Positions 45,168-53,992 of a DNA stretch of 64,000 nucleotides are shown one piece after another. A model generated the notes under the pieces. That model searched no databases. It was not told where the DNA came from and was given only the letters and a program-made list of their open reading frames with translations. A program made the translations under genes and the position numbers. Each line of letters starts with the position of its first letter. The stretch's first letter is position 1. The stretch is from an uncultured Collinsella sp. (GTDB taxonomy: Bacteria; Actinomycetota; Coriobacteriia; Coriobacteriales; Coriobacteriaceae), in assembly GCA_900754275.1 (NCBI GenBank), contig CAAECF010000109.1, forward strand, positions 6,387 to 70,386. Reading direction: 5' to 3'.

Positions 45168-45248
45168 AGTTGCGGTGAAATAGTTCCTGTTTGGCCCCTA
45201 TTCTGCCGCAAACAGGAACTATTCCACCGCAAGTTATAAAAGGGTCAT
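45168..45248. repeat. 81-bp hairpin repeat, copy B
   Basis: Same outer arms, loop context and right tail as copy A, but the inner stem is ATAGTTCCTGTTT/AAACAGGAACTAT. Both halves changed together relative to copy A, so pairing is conserved while sequence is not. Lies between the Gfo/Idh and aldo/keto reductase genes. Confidence 0.7.
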
Positions 45249-46435
45249 GAGGAGCGCGTTTTGCCGAAGGCCTTAAGCACCGCCGTCACGGGACCAGGCT
45301 GGAAACGTCGGCGCACATCGTCGAGACGCTCGGGAATATCGATGTGCTGTGGGCAGTGGCGCGCGCATTTGCCGCACTTGACGCAATTGCTCACGAGCTT
45401 GGGCTCGCTCGTGCGCACCGCACTCGCCGTAAAGTATTGCGACAGCCCCGTAAACCAGCTGTGCGCATAGCTCGCGTTGTAGGCGGCAAAGCAGCCGGGA
45501 ATGTTGATACCCTTGGGGCATGGCATGCAGTAGCCGCATCCCGTGCAGGGCACACGGTTCGATTTCTCAAACTCCATCAACACGCGCGCAATCGTGTCGA
45601 GCTGGTTGGCAGTCATCGAATTCGGCAACGCGAGGTCTGCCAGTGACGAATTCTCATCCACCTGCGCGATATCGGTCATACCCGAAAGCAGCATCGTCAC
45701 CTGAGGATGATTCCACACCCACGAAAGACCCCAGGCGGCAGGAGTGCGCAAATGCGGGTCACGGGCACTATCGAGCACAGCGCGGGCCCGTGGCGGCAGC
45801 TTGCCCGCTAAACGCCCGCCCAGCAGCGGCTCCATCACAAAAACCGCGAGCCCGCGCTCCGCAGCCGCCATGAGTCCTGCCGTTCCCGCTTGGTAACGCT
45901 CGCCGGCATAGTTGTACTGTATCTGGCAAAAATCCCAGTCATATGCGTCAAGCATCGTCAGGAAATCCACCGCGCTGCCGTGGTACGAAAAACCAATCTG
46001 GCGAATGCGCCCCGCCGCCTTTTGACACGCGATCCAGTCCTCAATGCCCAATGCCACCACACGTTCCCACTGGGCGGGCGAGGTAATGTTATGCATGAGG
46101 TAATAGTCGATATGGTCGGTCCGCAGGCGCCGCAGTTGCTCATCGAAGAACCGGTCGAAATCCTCCGCGCACTTGCACGAAGCATGCGGCAACTTGGTCG
46201 CCAGCAACACCCGGTCACGCAGCCCCAAGCGCTCAAGCGAGGCGCCCACGCACGCCTCGTTACCGGGATAGAGATACGCGGTGTCCAGATAATTAATCCC
46301 CTGCTCCACCGCACGGGAAATGATGGCATCGGCTGTCTTCGCATCCGGACGTCCCGGCGCACCGGGAAACCTCATGCAGCCCAGACCCAACGCCGAGATA
46401 CGGTTGCCGCTTTTGGGGTCAACGCGATATTGCAC
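45245..46435 (-). CDS. aldo/keto reductase with C-terminal 4Fe-4S ferredoxin domain
   Basis: About 396 aa. AKR barrel residues: LGLGCMRFPG, YLDTAYLYPG with the catalytic Tyr, KLPHASC, DYYLMHNI, GFSYHGS. The C-terminal third binds two clusters: CTGCGYCMPCPKG and CVKCGKCARHCPQH. Typical of anaerobes, a probable oxidoreductase linked to ferredoxin; substrate unknown. GTG at 46435 follows GGGAGGGG; an ATG at 46453 has a weaker site. Confidence 0.85.
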   Translation of the reverse strand: MQYRVDPKSGNRISALGLGCMRFPGAPGRPDAKTADAIISRAVEQGINYLDTAYLYPGNEACVGASLERLGLRDRVLLATKLPHASCKCAEDFDRFFDEQLRRLRTDHIDYYLMHNITSPAQWERVVALGIEDWIACQKAAGRIRQIGFSYHGSAVDFLTMLDAYDWDFCQIQYNYAGERYQAGTAGLMAAAERGLAVFVMEPLLGGRLAGKLPPRARAVLDSARDPHLRTPAAWGLSWVWNHPQVTMLLSGMTDIAQVDENSSLADLALPNSMTANQLDTIARVLMEFEKSNRVPCTGCGYCMPCPKGINIPGCFAAYNASYAHSWFTGLSQYFTASAVRTSEPKLVSNCVKCGKCARHCPQHIDIPERLDDVRRRFQPGPVTAVLKAFGKTRSS

Positions 46436-46598
46436 GGCCCCTCCCTTCGCCATCAGCGCCCCGGCAAGGCGAAACACAATGGTCACGCAGCCGAAACATC
46501 GTGGAATCGCAATCGAGAACGTATCGTAACGCAGCAGAAATCGAGCTGTCACGGCACCGCTTTAACATCAGCAAAAAGCCCGATGAAAGGAGCCGGAC

Positions 46599-46667
46599 AT
46601 GACCACGCGCATGTCTTTGCGGTCTGCCCTGCAGCGTAGCGTCCAGGCAAACGTTTCTTTTTTATAA
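46599..46667 (+). CDS. 22-aa putative leader peptide
   Basis: ATG at 46599, 6 nt after AAAGGAG, encodes MTTRMSLRSALQRSVQANV plus three residues, then TAA. A terminator hairpin follows at 46717 and the PanE-like gene after that. This resembles a leader-peptide/attenuator layout, but the peptide shows no obvious run of a control amino acid. It could also be a free small protein. Confidence 0.4.
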   Translation: MTTRMSLRSALQRSVQANVSFL

Positions 46668-46716
46668 CAGCCGCCCCGCGCACCCACCAATCACCCTGGC
46701 AGCATACAATCCATCA

Positions 46717-46741
46717 GGCGCCCCTTACGCGGGCGCCTTTT
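46717..46741 (+). terminator. terminator ahead of the PanE-like gene
   Basis: GGCGCCC and GGGCGCC pair around CTTACGC and are followed by TTTT. It ends 19 nt before the PanE-like start, so it may act as an attenuator for that gene. Confidence 0.7.
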
Positions 46742-46760
46742 ACATGGGGAGATGATTCAC

Positions 46761-47675
46761 ATGCAGATCAACAAGGTCGCCTTTATCGGCAAGGGCGGCG
46801 TCGGCCTGCTCTACGGCAGCATGATCGCCCGGGCGCTCGGCAACGACGCCGTCGAATACATCATGGATGACACCCGTTTTGAGCGTCACGCGGGCGATGC
46901 GCTCACTGTCAACGGCAAGCCCTGCGATCTCACGTCCGTCCGCGCCAGCGAGGCGACGCCCGCCGATCTGGTCATCCTGACAGTCAAGACCACCGGTCTC
47001 GACCAAGCACTCAAGACTATGGAGCGCGTCGTGGGACCCAACACGCTCATCGCCTCGCTATGCAACGGCATTACGAGCGAGCAAAAGATTGCCGAACGCT
47101 TTGGCTGGGAGCATACCGTTCTTGGTATCTGCCAGGGCATGGACGCCGTGTTCCTCAACGGCGCGCTCACCTTTACCAATGCGGGCGAGATCCGCTTTGG
47201 CGCGGCGGCCGGCACGGACCCCGCGACCGTCGCCGCTATCGACGGGCTCTACACGCGCTGCGGCATCGCCCATACCGTCGAGGACGACATCGCTCACCGC
47301 ATGTGGGCCAAACTCATGCTCAACGACGGCATCAACCAGACCTGCATGGCCTACGGCGGGACCTACGGAAGCGCCACGGAGCCGGGCTCCGAGCAGCGTC
47401 GCTGCTTTGTTTCCGCCATGCGCGAAACGCTTGCGGTCGCCAACGCCGAGGGCGTTGAGCTGACCGAGGCAGACCTGACGCAAATGGTGCACCTCATCGA
47501 GGGAATCGACCCCGCCGGTATGCCCTCAATGGCTCAAGACCGCATCGCAAGGCGCAAAACCGAGGTTGATGAGTTCGCGGGCACCATCTGCCGGCTCGCA
47601 GCCAAACACGATATCCAGGCACCGCAAAACGAGTGGCTCTATCGGCGCATCCGCGATATCGAGAAAAACTGGTAG
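46761..47675 (+). CDS. ketopantoate reductase-family protein (PanE/ApbA-like)
   Basis: 304 aa: NAD(P) motif FIGKGGVGLLYGS, DLVILTVKTTGL, SLCNGITSE, ICQGMDAVF, and the catalytic-lysine segment RMWAKLMLNDGINQTCM of the C-terminal domain. Reduces 2-dehydropantoate in coenzyme A synthesis or acts on a similar 2-oxo acid; no other pantothenate gene is near. The ATG at 46752 is too close to GGGGAG, so 46761 is used. Confidence 0.82.
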   Translation: MQINKVAFIGKGGVGLLYGSMIARALGNDAVEYIMDDTRFERHAGDALTVNGKPCDLTSVRASEATPADLVILTVKTTGLDQALKTMERVVGPNTLIASLCNGITSEQKIAERFGWEHTVLGICQGMDAVFLNGALTFTNAGEIRFGAAAGTDPATVAAIDGLYTRCGIAHTVEDDIAHRMWAKLMLNDGINQTCMAYGGTYGSATEPGSEQRRCFVSAMRETLAVANAEGVELTEADLTQMVHLIEGIDPAGMPSMAQDRIARRKTEVDEFAGTICRLAAKHDIQAPQNEWLYRRIRDIEKNW

Positions 47676-47712
47676 CGCCAACTCGCCGCATTCAACAGCC
47701 TTAACAGCAAAA

Positions 47713-47743
47713 CCGCCGCAAGGGAACCTTTCCCCTGCGGCGG
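47713..47743 (+). terminator. terminator after the PanE-like gene
   Basis: CCGCCGCA and TGCGGCGG with an inner AGGGAA/TTTCCC pairing form a stable stem; CCTTCATCTT follows, with only a weak T-tract. Confidence 0.65.
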
Positions 47744-47784
47744 CCTTCATCTTCGTCTACGATCGGCGGCCGATCTCACAACAG

Positions 47785-47991
47785 TTAGCGTTGCGACCCC
47801 GGCACCTCGTCCTCATCGTCGCGACAAAGGACTACGCCCGCACTTCCCAGCAGCGCGGCCGCGATCAACACGCCAACCACGATAGAGGCAGCCTCACAAG
47901 ACCCCTGCATGCCCGCGACGAGCGCGGCCGTGGGACCAAGGCAGCCAAGCATCAACGCGACGGCGGCAATGGCAATATCTCGAGCGTTCAC
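47785..47991 (-). CDS. small two-helix membrane protein
   Basis: 68 aa with two hydrophobic stretches (IAIAAVALMLGCLGPTAALVA; SIVVGVLIAAALLGSAGVVL) and an acidic tail (CRDDEDEVPGSQR). GTG at 47991 has GGAGGA 9 nt upstream. No family recognised. Confidence 0.5.
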   Translation of the reverse strand: MNARDIAIAAVALMLGCLGPTAALVAGMQGSCEAASIVVGVLIAAALLGSAGVVLCRDDEDEVPGSQR

Positions 47992-48106
47992 AAGACCACT
48001 TCCTCCACGAGAAAGACCTTATTTCTCATGAACTAGTGTGCCCCGCGCCCATATGCGCGACGTACCGTCACGGTAAGGGCTCTGTTAGCTCAAGCGCACA
48101 CATAGA

Positions 48107-48150
48107 ACGGGCGTCCTTACGTTGCCCTAAAGCTCGGTAAAGACGCCCGT
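48107..48150 (-). terminator. hairpin after the secreted protein gene
   Basis: ACGGGCGTC and GACGCCCGT pair, with an inner CTTAC/GTAAAG match, around a 16-nt loop. Just downstream of the 48178 stop on the minus strand. Weak T-tract. Confidence 0.5.
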
Positions 48151-48177
48151 CCGCCAAATATCCGTGATGCAGAACAA

Positions 48178-48954
48178 TTACCAGCCAGTGTAGTAGTCGG
48201 TGGTTCCGGCTGCGCAGCCGGAGTCATAGACCTTGCACTCGCCCTTGGATCCGGTAAACGTGGAGCCCTGAGCCTTATCGCCCGCGGCCACGACGTAGTA
48301 GCCATCGGAATCGCGCCAAAAGCCCTCGGAATCCTGCGTCCATTCGCCCGTGCGGTGGTGATACAACACGTTGCTGCTGTAATAAGTCTCGCGGCGGCCG
48401 TTATAGTTATTGACGCCGCTCGAGCGCGTCAGGCCCGAGCCGTTCGCGTAATACGCAGCAGACGCGTAAGACGAGCCGGAGCCGGCGTTGTAATACGATG
48501 CCTGAACGGCCTCAGCGGCCTCTGCTTCGGCTGCGGCAGCCTCGAGCGCCTCGCGCTTGGCATCCTCAAGCGTGGAGCGAAGCTCGTCGAGCTCGGTCGA
48601 CTTGGCATCGACCTCCCCCATCGTCAACAGGCTAGCCGCACCGTCGATGCAACCCTGCAGCACAGCGCGCTCGTCATCGGTAGCATAGTCGCCATACATA
48701 TTCATAATGATCTGAGCGCGCATCTCCAGGGAGTCGCGCTTTGCCCCCATCGAGGCATTCCACTCCTGCATAGAGCCATAACCATCGCCGCGGTAGTCGA
48801 CGGGCTGCACCAGCGTCGCCTCGGAGGGCGTTGATCCGACTGTATCGGATAGCGTTGCCGCGTGGGCATCAGTTGCGCTGGCGCCCGCCAAAAGTGCCAC
48901 GGTCAGAGCGGCGGAAAGGGCGGCGGCTTTCGGTTTTCGTGAATCGATCCTCAT
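48178..48954 (-). CDS. secreted coiled-coil protein with C-terminal beta-barrel-like domain
   Basis: 258 aa from ATG 48954. Signal peptide (KAAALSAALTVALLAGASA, AHA cleavage). Residues 50-150 are helical with an Ala/Glu-rich coiled coil (DAKREALEAAAAEAEAAEA), then a Tyr/Ser/Gly-rich linker. The last 60 residues (DGYYVVAAGDKAQGSTF, KGECKVYDSGCAAGTTDYYT) recall the 3D/double-psi barrel domain of cell-wall proteins in this group. A cell-wall role is inferred. GGAGG is about 11 nt upstream. Confidence 0.65.
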   Translation of the reverse strand: MRIDSRKPKAAALSAALTVALLAGASATDAHAATLSDTVGSTPSEATLVQPVDYRGDGYGSMQEWNASMGAKRDSLEMRAQIIMNMYGDYATDDERAVLQGCIDGAASLLTMGEVDAKSTELDELRSTLEDAKREALEAAAAEAEAAEAVQASYYNAGSGSSYASAAYYANGSGLTRSSGVNNYNGRRETYYSSNVLYHHRTGEWTQDSEGFWRDSDGYYVVAAGDKAQGSTFTGSKGECKVYDSGCAAGTTDYYTGW

Positions 48955-49169
48955 GTAGCTGGAAACCTCCGTAGTGTGTTTTTGCTGCGTTTGAGCTGCG
49001 TGTGATTCGATCGCGCTGCATAGTACCCCGAGCAAATCGCGACCTGCGGTTTTACTCAAAAGGCGCACGTCAATTGCGTAAAACTCACATCCTCTCAACA
49101 GGAGTTTTCCACAACTCAAATGCATAAAGCGTGTCGAAAACCCTGTTTTTGCACCCTCTCTATGCAAAT

Positions 49170-49206
49170 AAGGCGCCTGTGCAACCATTGTTCGCACAGG
49201 CGCCTT
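49170..49206 (-). terminator. metY terminator
   Basis: AAGGCGCCTGTGC and GCACAGGCGCCTT form a 13-bp perfect stem with an 11-nt loop, 61 bp after the metY stop. The region between it and 48954 is the AT-rich upstream region of the secreted protein gene and shows no further feature. Confidence 0.85.
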
Positions 49207-49266
49207 GAGCAGGCATTTTATGCAGTTATACCTATCGAGTCGCAAGGGGTCCTTGCACAAGTCGCC

Positions 49267-50577
49267 TTACTCGTCCAGCGCGGCGAAGGCCTGCTTCAGA
49301 TCCCAAATGATATCCTCGGCGTTCTCGGTACCGATGGAAAGACGGATCGTGGAGGGCGTGATGTTCTGCTCGGCGAGCTCCTCGGCAGAGAGCTGGGAGT
49401 GCGTGGTGGTAGCCGGGTGCACGACGAGCGACTTGACGTCGGCCACGTTGGCGAGCAGCGAGAACACCTGCAGATGATCGATGAACTTCCAAGCTGCCTC
49501 CTGGCCACCCTTAATCTCAAAGGTAAAGATCGAGGCACCGCCACGGGGGAAGTACTTCTGATAGAGCTCGTGATCGGGGTGCTCAGGCAGGCTCGGGTGG
49601 TTCACCTTGGCGACGTGGCTGTCACCAGCCAGGAACTCAACGACCTTCTTGGTGTTCTCGACATGGCGGTCAACGCGCAGCGACAGAGTCTCGGTGCCCT
49701 GGAGCAGGACCCAGGCGTTGAACGGACTGATGCAAGCGCCCTCGTCACGCAGCAGGATAGCGCGGACATAGGTTGCGAAGGCGGCGGGACCGGCAGCCTC
49801 GGCAAACGAGACACCGTGGTAGGAGGGGTTGGGCTCAGCAATCTGGGCGTACTTTCCGCTCGCCTTCCAGTCGAAGTTACCGCCGTCGACGATCACACCG
49901 CCCAGCGAGGTGCCGTGGCCGCCGATGAACTTGGTTGCAGAGTGGACGACGATGTTGGCACCATGCTCCAACGGACGGAACAGATACGGGGTGCCGAAGG
50001 TGTTGTCGACGACAACCGGCAGACCGTGCTTCTTGGCGATCTCGGAGATGGCGTCGATGTTGGGGATGTCGGAGTTGGGGTTGCCGAGCGTCTCGAGATA
50101 GATGACCGTGGTGTTGTCCTTGATGGCACCCTCGACCTCTTCCAGGTTATGGGCATCGACAAACGTGGTCTCGACGCCAAACTGGGAGAGCGTATGCTCC
50201 AGCAGGTTGTAGGAACCACCGTAGATGGTCTTCTGAGCCACCACGTGGTCACCGGCCTGGGCAAGAGCCTGCAGGGTATAGGTGATGGCAGCAGCGCCGG
50301 AGGCGACGGCAAGACCTGCCACGCCACCCTCGAGTGCGGCGATACGGTCCTCGAAGACGCCCTGGGTGGAGTTGGTCAGACGGCCGTAGATGTTACCGGC
50401 GTCGGCAAGACCAAAGCGGTCGGCGGCGTGCTGGGAGTTGCGGAACACATAGCTCGTGGTCTGGTAGATAGGCACGGCGCGGGAGTCGGATGCGGGATCG
50501 GCGCTCTCCTGGCCAACGTGAAGCTGCAGGGTATCGAAACCAAAGGTGTGCTCGGGGTTGTTGATGAACTGGCTCAT
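49267..50577 (-). CDS. metY: O-acetylhomoserine sulfhydrylase
   Basis: 436-aa Cys/Met-metabolism PLP enzyme: QTTSYVFRN, YGRLTNSTQGVFE, PLP lysine in VVHSATKFIGGHG, GASIFTFEIKGG, HPATTTHSQL. Makes homocysteine from O-acetylhomoserine and sulfide, or methionine with methanethiol. AAGGAG lies 6 nt before the ATG. Preceded by a leader peptide and divergent from a LysR regulator. Confidence 0.93.
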   Translation of the reverse strand: MSQFINNPEHTFGFDTLQLHVGQESADPASDSRAVPIYQTTSYVFRNSQHAADRFGLADAGNIYGRLTNSTQGVFEDRIAALEGGVAGLAVASGAAAITYTLQALAQAGDHVVAQKTIYGGSYNLLEHTLSQFGVETTFVDAHNLEEVEGAIKDNTTVIYLETLGNPNSDIPNIDAISEIAKKHGLPVVVDNTFGTPYLFRPLEHGANIVVHSATKFIGGHGTSLGGVIVDGGNFDWKASGKYAQIAEPNPSYHGVSFAEAAGPAAFATYVRAILLRDEGACISPFNAWVLLQGTETLSLRVDRHVENTKKVVEFLAGDSHVAKVNHPSLPEHPDHELYQKYFPRGGASIFTFEIKGGQEAAWKFIDHLQVFSLLANVADVKSLVVHPATTTHSQLSAEELAEQNITPSTIRLSIGTENAEDIIWDLKQAFAALDE

Positions 50578-50639
50578 GATGATCTCCTTGATCGAACAAA
50601 AGTAAATTAATTAGAGAGAAGTAAGTCGCTGTCTCCTGA

Positions 50640-50693
50640 TCACGCCGACGGGCGCAAACAGGAGCCCGGCATTCGTCTTGGTAAGCAATTCAT
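50640..50693 (-). CDS. 17-aa Cys/Arg leader peptide upstream of metY
   Basis: ATG at 50693, 7 nt after AAAGGAGG, encodes MNCLPRRMPGSCLRPSA and stops 60 nt before metY. Actinobacterial sulfur genes often carry short leaders with Cys and Arg residues thought to sense cysteine supply by ribosome stalling. CTCCTG (50634) and CAGGAG (50659) can pair across its end. The frame is strongly initiated; the regulatory role is inferred. Confidence 0.6.
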   Translation of the reverse strand: MNCLPRRMPGSCLRPSA

Positions 50694-50810
50694 ATGCGGG
50701 CCTCCTTTCGCATCCCGGTTCCGTGGTCGGTTTAATTACCTACCGCCTTTGTGTGTTTTGAATAGTACGAGCATTGTTTCGCTCGGTCAATCACTTAAAA
50801 GCGCTAACCT

Positions 50811-50831
50811 GTTATCGGTTTTATAGATAAC
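50811..50831. promoter_or_regulatory. candidate LysR-type operator
   Basis: GTTATC-N9-GATAAC, a perfect inverted repeat, lies 19 bp upstream of the LysR start between it and divergent metY. Fits the LysR-box form and dual control of both genes. Confidence 0.55.
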
Positions 50832-50850
50832 GCTCGAAAGGACGGCGCCG

Positions 50851-51789
50851 ATGACCCTCCAGCAGCTTCGTTTCCTAATCGCCGTAGCAGAGTCCGGCTC
50901 AATCAATGCCGCAGCTCAACGCCTCTATACCGCTCAGTCCAACATCTCAAACGCCGTCAAAAGCCTGGAACAGGAGCTCCACCTGGAGATCTTTACGCGC
51001 TCCAGCCGCGGCGTCACGCTCACCAACGACGGCACCGAGCTTTTGGGCTATGCGCGCCAGGTCGTAGAGCAGGCCGACATGCTCGAGGCGCGCTACGAGG
51101 ACGGCGGCACCCCGCAAGCCCGCCTCGCCATTTCCGCCCAGCACTACGCCTTTTCGGTCGAGGCCTTTGTCAACGTGGTCGAGCGCTGCCGCGACAGCAA
51201 GTTCGAGTTCATCATGCGCGAGACCACCACATCGCAGATCATCGATGACGTCCGCGCATTTCGCAGCGATATCGGCATTCTGTATCTGGATGACTTTAAC
51301 GCCCGCGTTCTGCAGAGGGCCTTCGCCGATGCCCGCGCAAGCTTCCATCCCCTCTTCGACGCGACGGTCCACGTCTTCGTTAGCGAGCGCCACCCGCTCG
51401 CACGCCGCCCTCAGCTGTCCCTTGCCGACCTTACACCCTATACGCGCTACAGCTTTGAGCAAGGCACCTCGAACTCCTTCTATTACGCCGAGGAACCTTT
51501 TAGCTATATCCCTTGCGACCGCAACATACGAATCTCGGACCGCGGAACACTTACTAACTTACTTATCACGTCGAACGGTTACACCCTGTCGACCGGTGTC
51601 CTCTCCAATGAAATGCAATGGGGTATGGCATCGATCCCGTTAGCAGACGCCCCAACGATGCACGTAGGCTATATCATGCACGACGAGCGCAAGCCCTCTC
51701 CCCTCTTGCAGCAATACCTCGACGAGCTCAACCGCATCATCCATGCCAACCAACTGTCGGAAGACGGGGTAGAAATCGTAAATTGCTAG
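50851..51789 (+). CDS. LysR-family transcriptional regulator
   Basis: 312 aa: N-terminal helix-turn-helix (QQLRFLIAVAESGSINAAAQ, then YTAQSNISNAVKSLEQEL) and periplasmic-binding-like effector domain (RETTTSQIIDDVRAFRSDIGILYLD). AAAGGACGG precedes the ATG. Divergent from metY, so it probably controls sulfur amino-acid synthesis. Confidence 0.88.
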   Translation: MTLQQLRFLIAVAESGSINAAAQRLYTAQSNISNAVKSLEQELHLEIFTRSSRGVTLTNDGTELLGYARQVVEQADMLEARYEDGGTPQARLAISAQHYAFSVEAFVNVVERCRDSKFEFIMRETTTSQIIDDVRAFRSDIGILYLDDFNARVLQRAFADARASFHPLFDATVHVFVSERHPLARRPQLSLADLTPYTRYSFEQGTSNSFYYAEEPFSYIPCDRNIRISDRGTLTNLLITSNGYTLSTGVLSNEMQWGMASIPLADAPTMHVGYIMHDERKPSPLLQQYLDELNRIIHANQLSEDGVEIVNC

Positions 51790-51852
51790 CCCCCGGCGGG
51801 CATGGCGCTACAATGGTCACCCACACGAAACGTACCCAACGAAAGGAAGCCC

Positions 51853-52338
51853 GTGAAGGTCATCATCTATACCGACGGCTCGGCCCGATCAAATCCGGGA
51901 CGCGGCGGCTACGGCGCCGTACTCAAATACACCAACCCCGCCGGCAAGACCTTCACCTCCGAGCTTTCACGCGGCTACGCCAAGACCACCAACAACCGCA
52001 TGGAGCTCATGGCGGTCATCGTGGCGCTCGAGGCGCTCAACCGCCCCTGCGAGGTCGAGGTCCATTCCGATTCGCAGTACGTCGTCAACGCTTTCAATAA
52101 ACACTGGATCGACGGCTGGAAAAAGCGCGGGTGGAAAACTGCCAACAAGCAGCCCGTTAAGAACCGTGACCTGTGGGAGCGCCTGCTTGCCGCAAGGAGC
52201 AAGCATAAGGTGGAGTTCATCTGGGTTAAGGGCCACGCCGGCCACGAGCTCAACGAGCGCTGCGATGAGCTCGCCACCACGGCGGCCGACGGCAGTAACC
52301 TCGATATCGACACCGGCTTTAACGAGAGCGACCTGTAA
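51853..52338 (+). CDS. rnhA: ribonuclease HI
   Basis: 161-aa RNase [18 protein letters not shown] with the first catalytic Asp, [15 protein letters not shown] with Glu, [12 protein letters not shown] with Asp, [17 protein letters not shown] with His and Asp. Removes RNA from RNA-DNA hybrids. GTG at 51853 follows AAAGGAAG. Confidence 0.92.
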   Translation: MKVIIYTDGSARSNPGRGGYGAVLKYTNPAGKTFTSELSRGYAKTTNNRMELMAVIVALEALNRPCEVEVHSDSQYVVNAFNKHWIDGWKKRGWKTANKQPVKNRDLWERLLAARSKHKVEFIWVKGHAGHELNERCDELATTAADGSNLDIDTGFNESDL

Positions 52339-52411
52339 CGGCGTTTTCGCACGCTTTTGTGTCCTCCCGCGCTACACTCGTCCTGTAGGCCAAACAACGC
52401 AAGGGGGACAC

Positions 52412-53518
52412 ATGCTGCGTATCGCAACCATCGGCACGTCCATGATCACCGACGACTTTATTCAGGTCGTCAATGCCAACGACCAGGCCGTATTCGTAGG
52501 CACGCTCTCGCGCAATGCCGAGCGCGGCGCCGCCTTTACTGCCGAGCACGGCGGCGAGCGAAACTTTACGTCACTCGATGAGCTTGCGGCAGCCGCCGGC
52601 GTCGATGCCGTCTACATCGGCAGCCCCAATGCGCTCCATTACGAGCAGGCGCTCGCCTGCATCGCCGGTGGCAAGCACGTCATCGTCGAGAAACCCTTCT
52701 GCGCCACCGAAGCGCAGGCGCTGGAAGTCTTCCGCGCTGCCGAGGCAGCAGGTGTCGTGGCCCTCGAGGCCATGCGTCCCCTCCACGATCCCGCCTTCCA
52801 CGCCATCGAGGACGCCCTGGGCGAGATCGCCCCCATCCGCCGCGCCTCATTGCGCTTTGGCAAGTATTCCTCGCGCTACAACGAGATTCTCGCGGGACGC
52901 GCCACCAATATCTTCGACTGCCACATGGCCTCGGGCTCCCTCATGGACATTGGCGTCTACACCGTCGAGCCCATGGTCGAGATTTTCGGCATGCCCTCCG
53001 GCCTTACGAGCATGACTACTCTGCTCGACCCCACCACGCGACAGCTCACGCACGGCCCCATCGACGGCTGCGGTTCCATCCTCGCCAGCTACGGCGGTGG
53101 CCGCATCTCCGTCGAGCTCGCGCACTCCAAAATTACGAATGACCTGCTGCCCTCGCAGATAGAAGGCGAGCGTGGCACTATCCAGATCGACCATCTGTCC
53201 ACGCCCCGCAACGTCCGCATCGACTATCGCGGCGACGTCGTACGCGGCTCGGCGACCGAGGCACCGCGCGAACAGGGCGAGAACGGCCGCGTGCTCGACC
53301 TGCCCAAATCGAGCAACACTATGGAATACGAACTCACAGACTTTATCACCGCCATCGGCGGCATCGATAACGTTAAGGAAGAGATTTGGGAGACCCCGGC
53401 AGGACGCCACGAGCTTGGCCACTACCGCGATGTCACGCTCGTCTCACTGCGTATCATGGATGCCGTGCGCCGGCAGGCCGGCATTACCTTCCCGGCCGAC
53501 GCAGGCAAGCAGGCATAG
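52412..53518 (+). CDS. Gfo/Idh/MocA-family oxidoreductase
   Basis: 368 aa: TIGTSMITDDFIQ Rossmann motif, VDAVYIGSPNALHYEQAL, catalytic EKPFCATEAQA, ASGSLMDIGVYTVEPM. NAD(P)-dependent sugar-type dehydrogenase of unknown substrate. AAGGGGGA precedes the ATG. Two nt before the acylphosphatase gene, thus co-transcribed. Confidence 0.85.
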   Translation: MLRIATIGTSMITDDFIQVVNANDQAVFVGTLSRNAERGAAFTAEHGGERNFTSLDELAAAAGVDAVYIGSPNALHYEQALACIAGGKHVIVEKPFCATEAQALEVFRAAEAAGVVALEAMRPLHDPAFHAIEDALGEIAPIRRASLRFGKYSSRYNEILAGRATNIFDCHMASGSLMDIGVYTVEPMVEIFGMPSGLTSMTTLLDPTTRQLTHGPIDGCGSILASYGGGRISVELAHSKITNDLLPSQIEGERGTIQIDHLSTPRNVRIDYRGDVVRGSATEAPREQGENGRVLDLPKSSNTMEYELTDFITAIGGIDNVKEEIWETPAGRHELGHYRDVTLVSLRIMDAVRRQAGITFPADAGKQA

Positions 53519-53520
53519 CG

Positions 53521-53931
53521 ATGGGCCTCTTCGATACGTTCTTCTCCAGCGTCACCGGCGGCAGTCGAGAGCCTCAAAAACCATCAAACGTCGAGCTCGA
53601 GCTGCGCCGCAGGCTTACCGTACTCGCAAGCGACGAGGCCACTCAAGACACTCCCCTGCGCTATTTCCTGCACTGGACGGGGCAAGTCCAAGGCGTTGGT
53701 TTTCGCTTTACCAACACCAACCTCGCGCAGGCACGCGCACTCACCGGCTGGGTGCGTAACATGGAAGACGGCTCAGTCGAGATGGAGATACAGGGAGCTC
53801 CGGCAAACATCCTATCTCATCTCGAGGCGCTTCATGCCTCCTACGAGCGCATGGGAACGCGTTTTCGCCTCGTAGACGCCCAGGCCCGAGCCCCACTTGC
53901 CAATGAAGACGGTTTCAGTCCTCATTATTAG
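53521..53931 (+). CDS. acylphosphatase-domain protein with N-terminal extension
   Basis: 136 aa. The last 90 residues are an acylphosphatase: LHWTGQVQGVGFRFTNTN holds the catalytic Arg, ALTGWVRNMEDGSVEMEIQG the Asn. The 45-residue N-terminal extension is predicted disordered and is absent from standard 90-aa enzymes. Hydrolyses carboxyl phosphates. Start ATG 53521 has a poor ribosome site, so coupling to the preceding gene is likely. Confidence 0.8.
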   Translation: MGLFDTFFSSVTGGSREPQKPSNVELELRRRLTVLASDEATQDTPLRYFLHWTGQVQGVGFRFTNTNLAQARALTGWVRNMEDGSVEMEIQGAPANILSHLEALHASYERMGTRFRLVDAQARAPLANEDGFSPHY

Positions 53932-53992
53932 TATTGTGTGCTAAATACGGTATCATTTACCTACGACCGTTAATAGAAAAGAGGCGGGGCGC

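Noticed and set aside
49060..49120. TTTTCCACAAC considered as a DnaA box or origin
   Set aside because: Single copy with no cluster or replication gene nearby.
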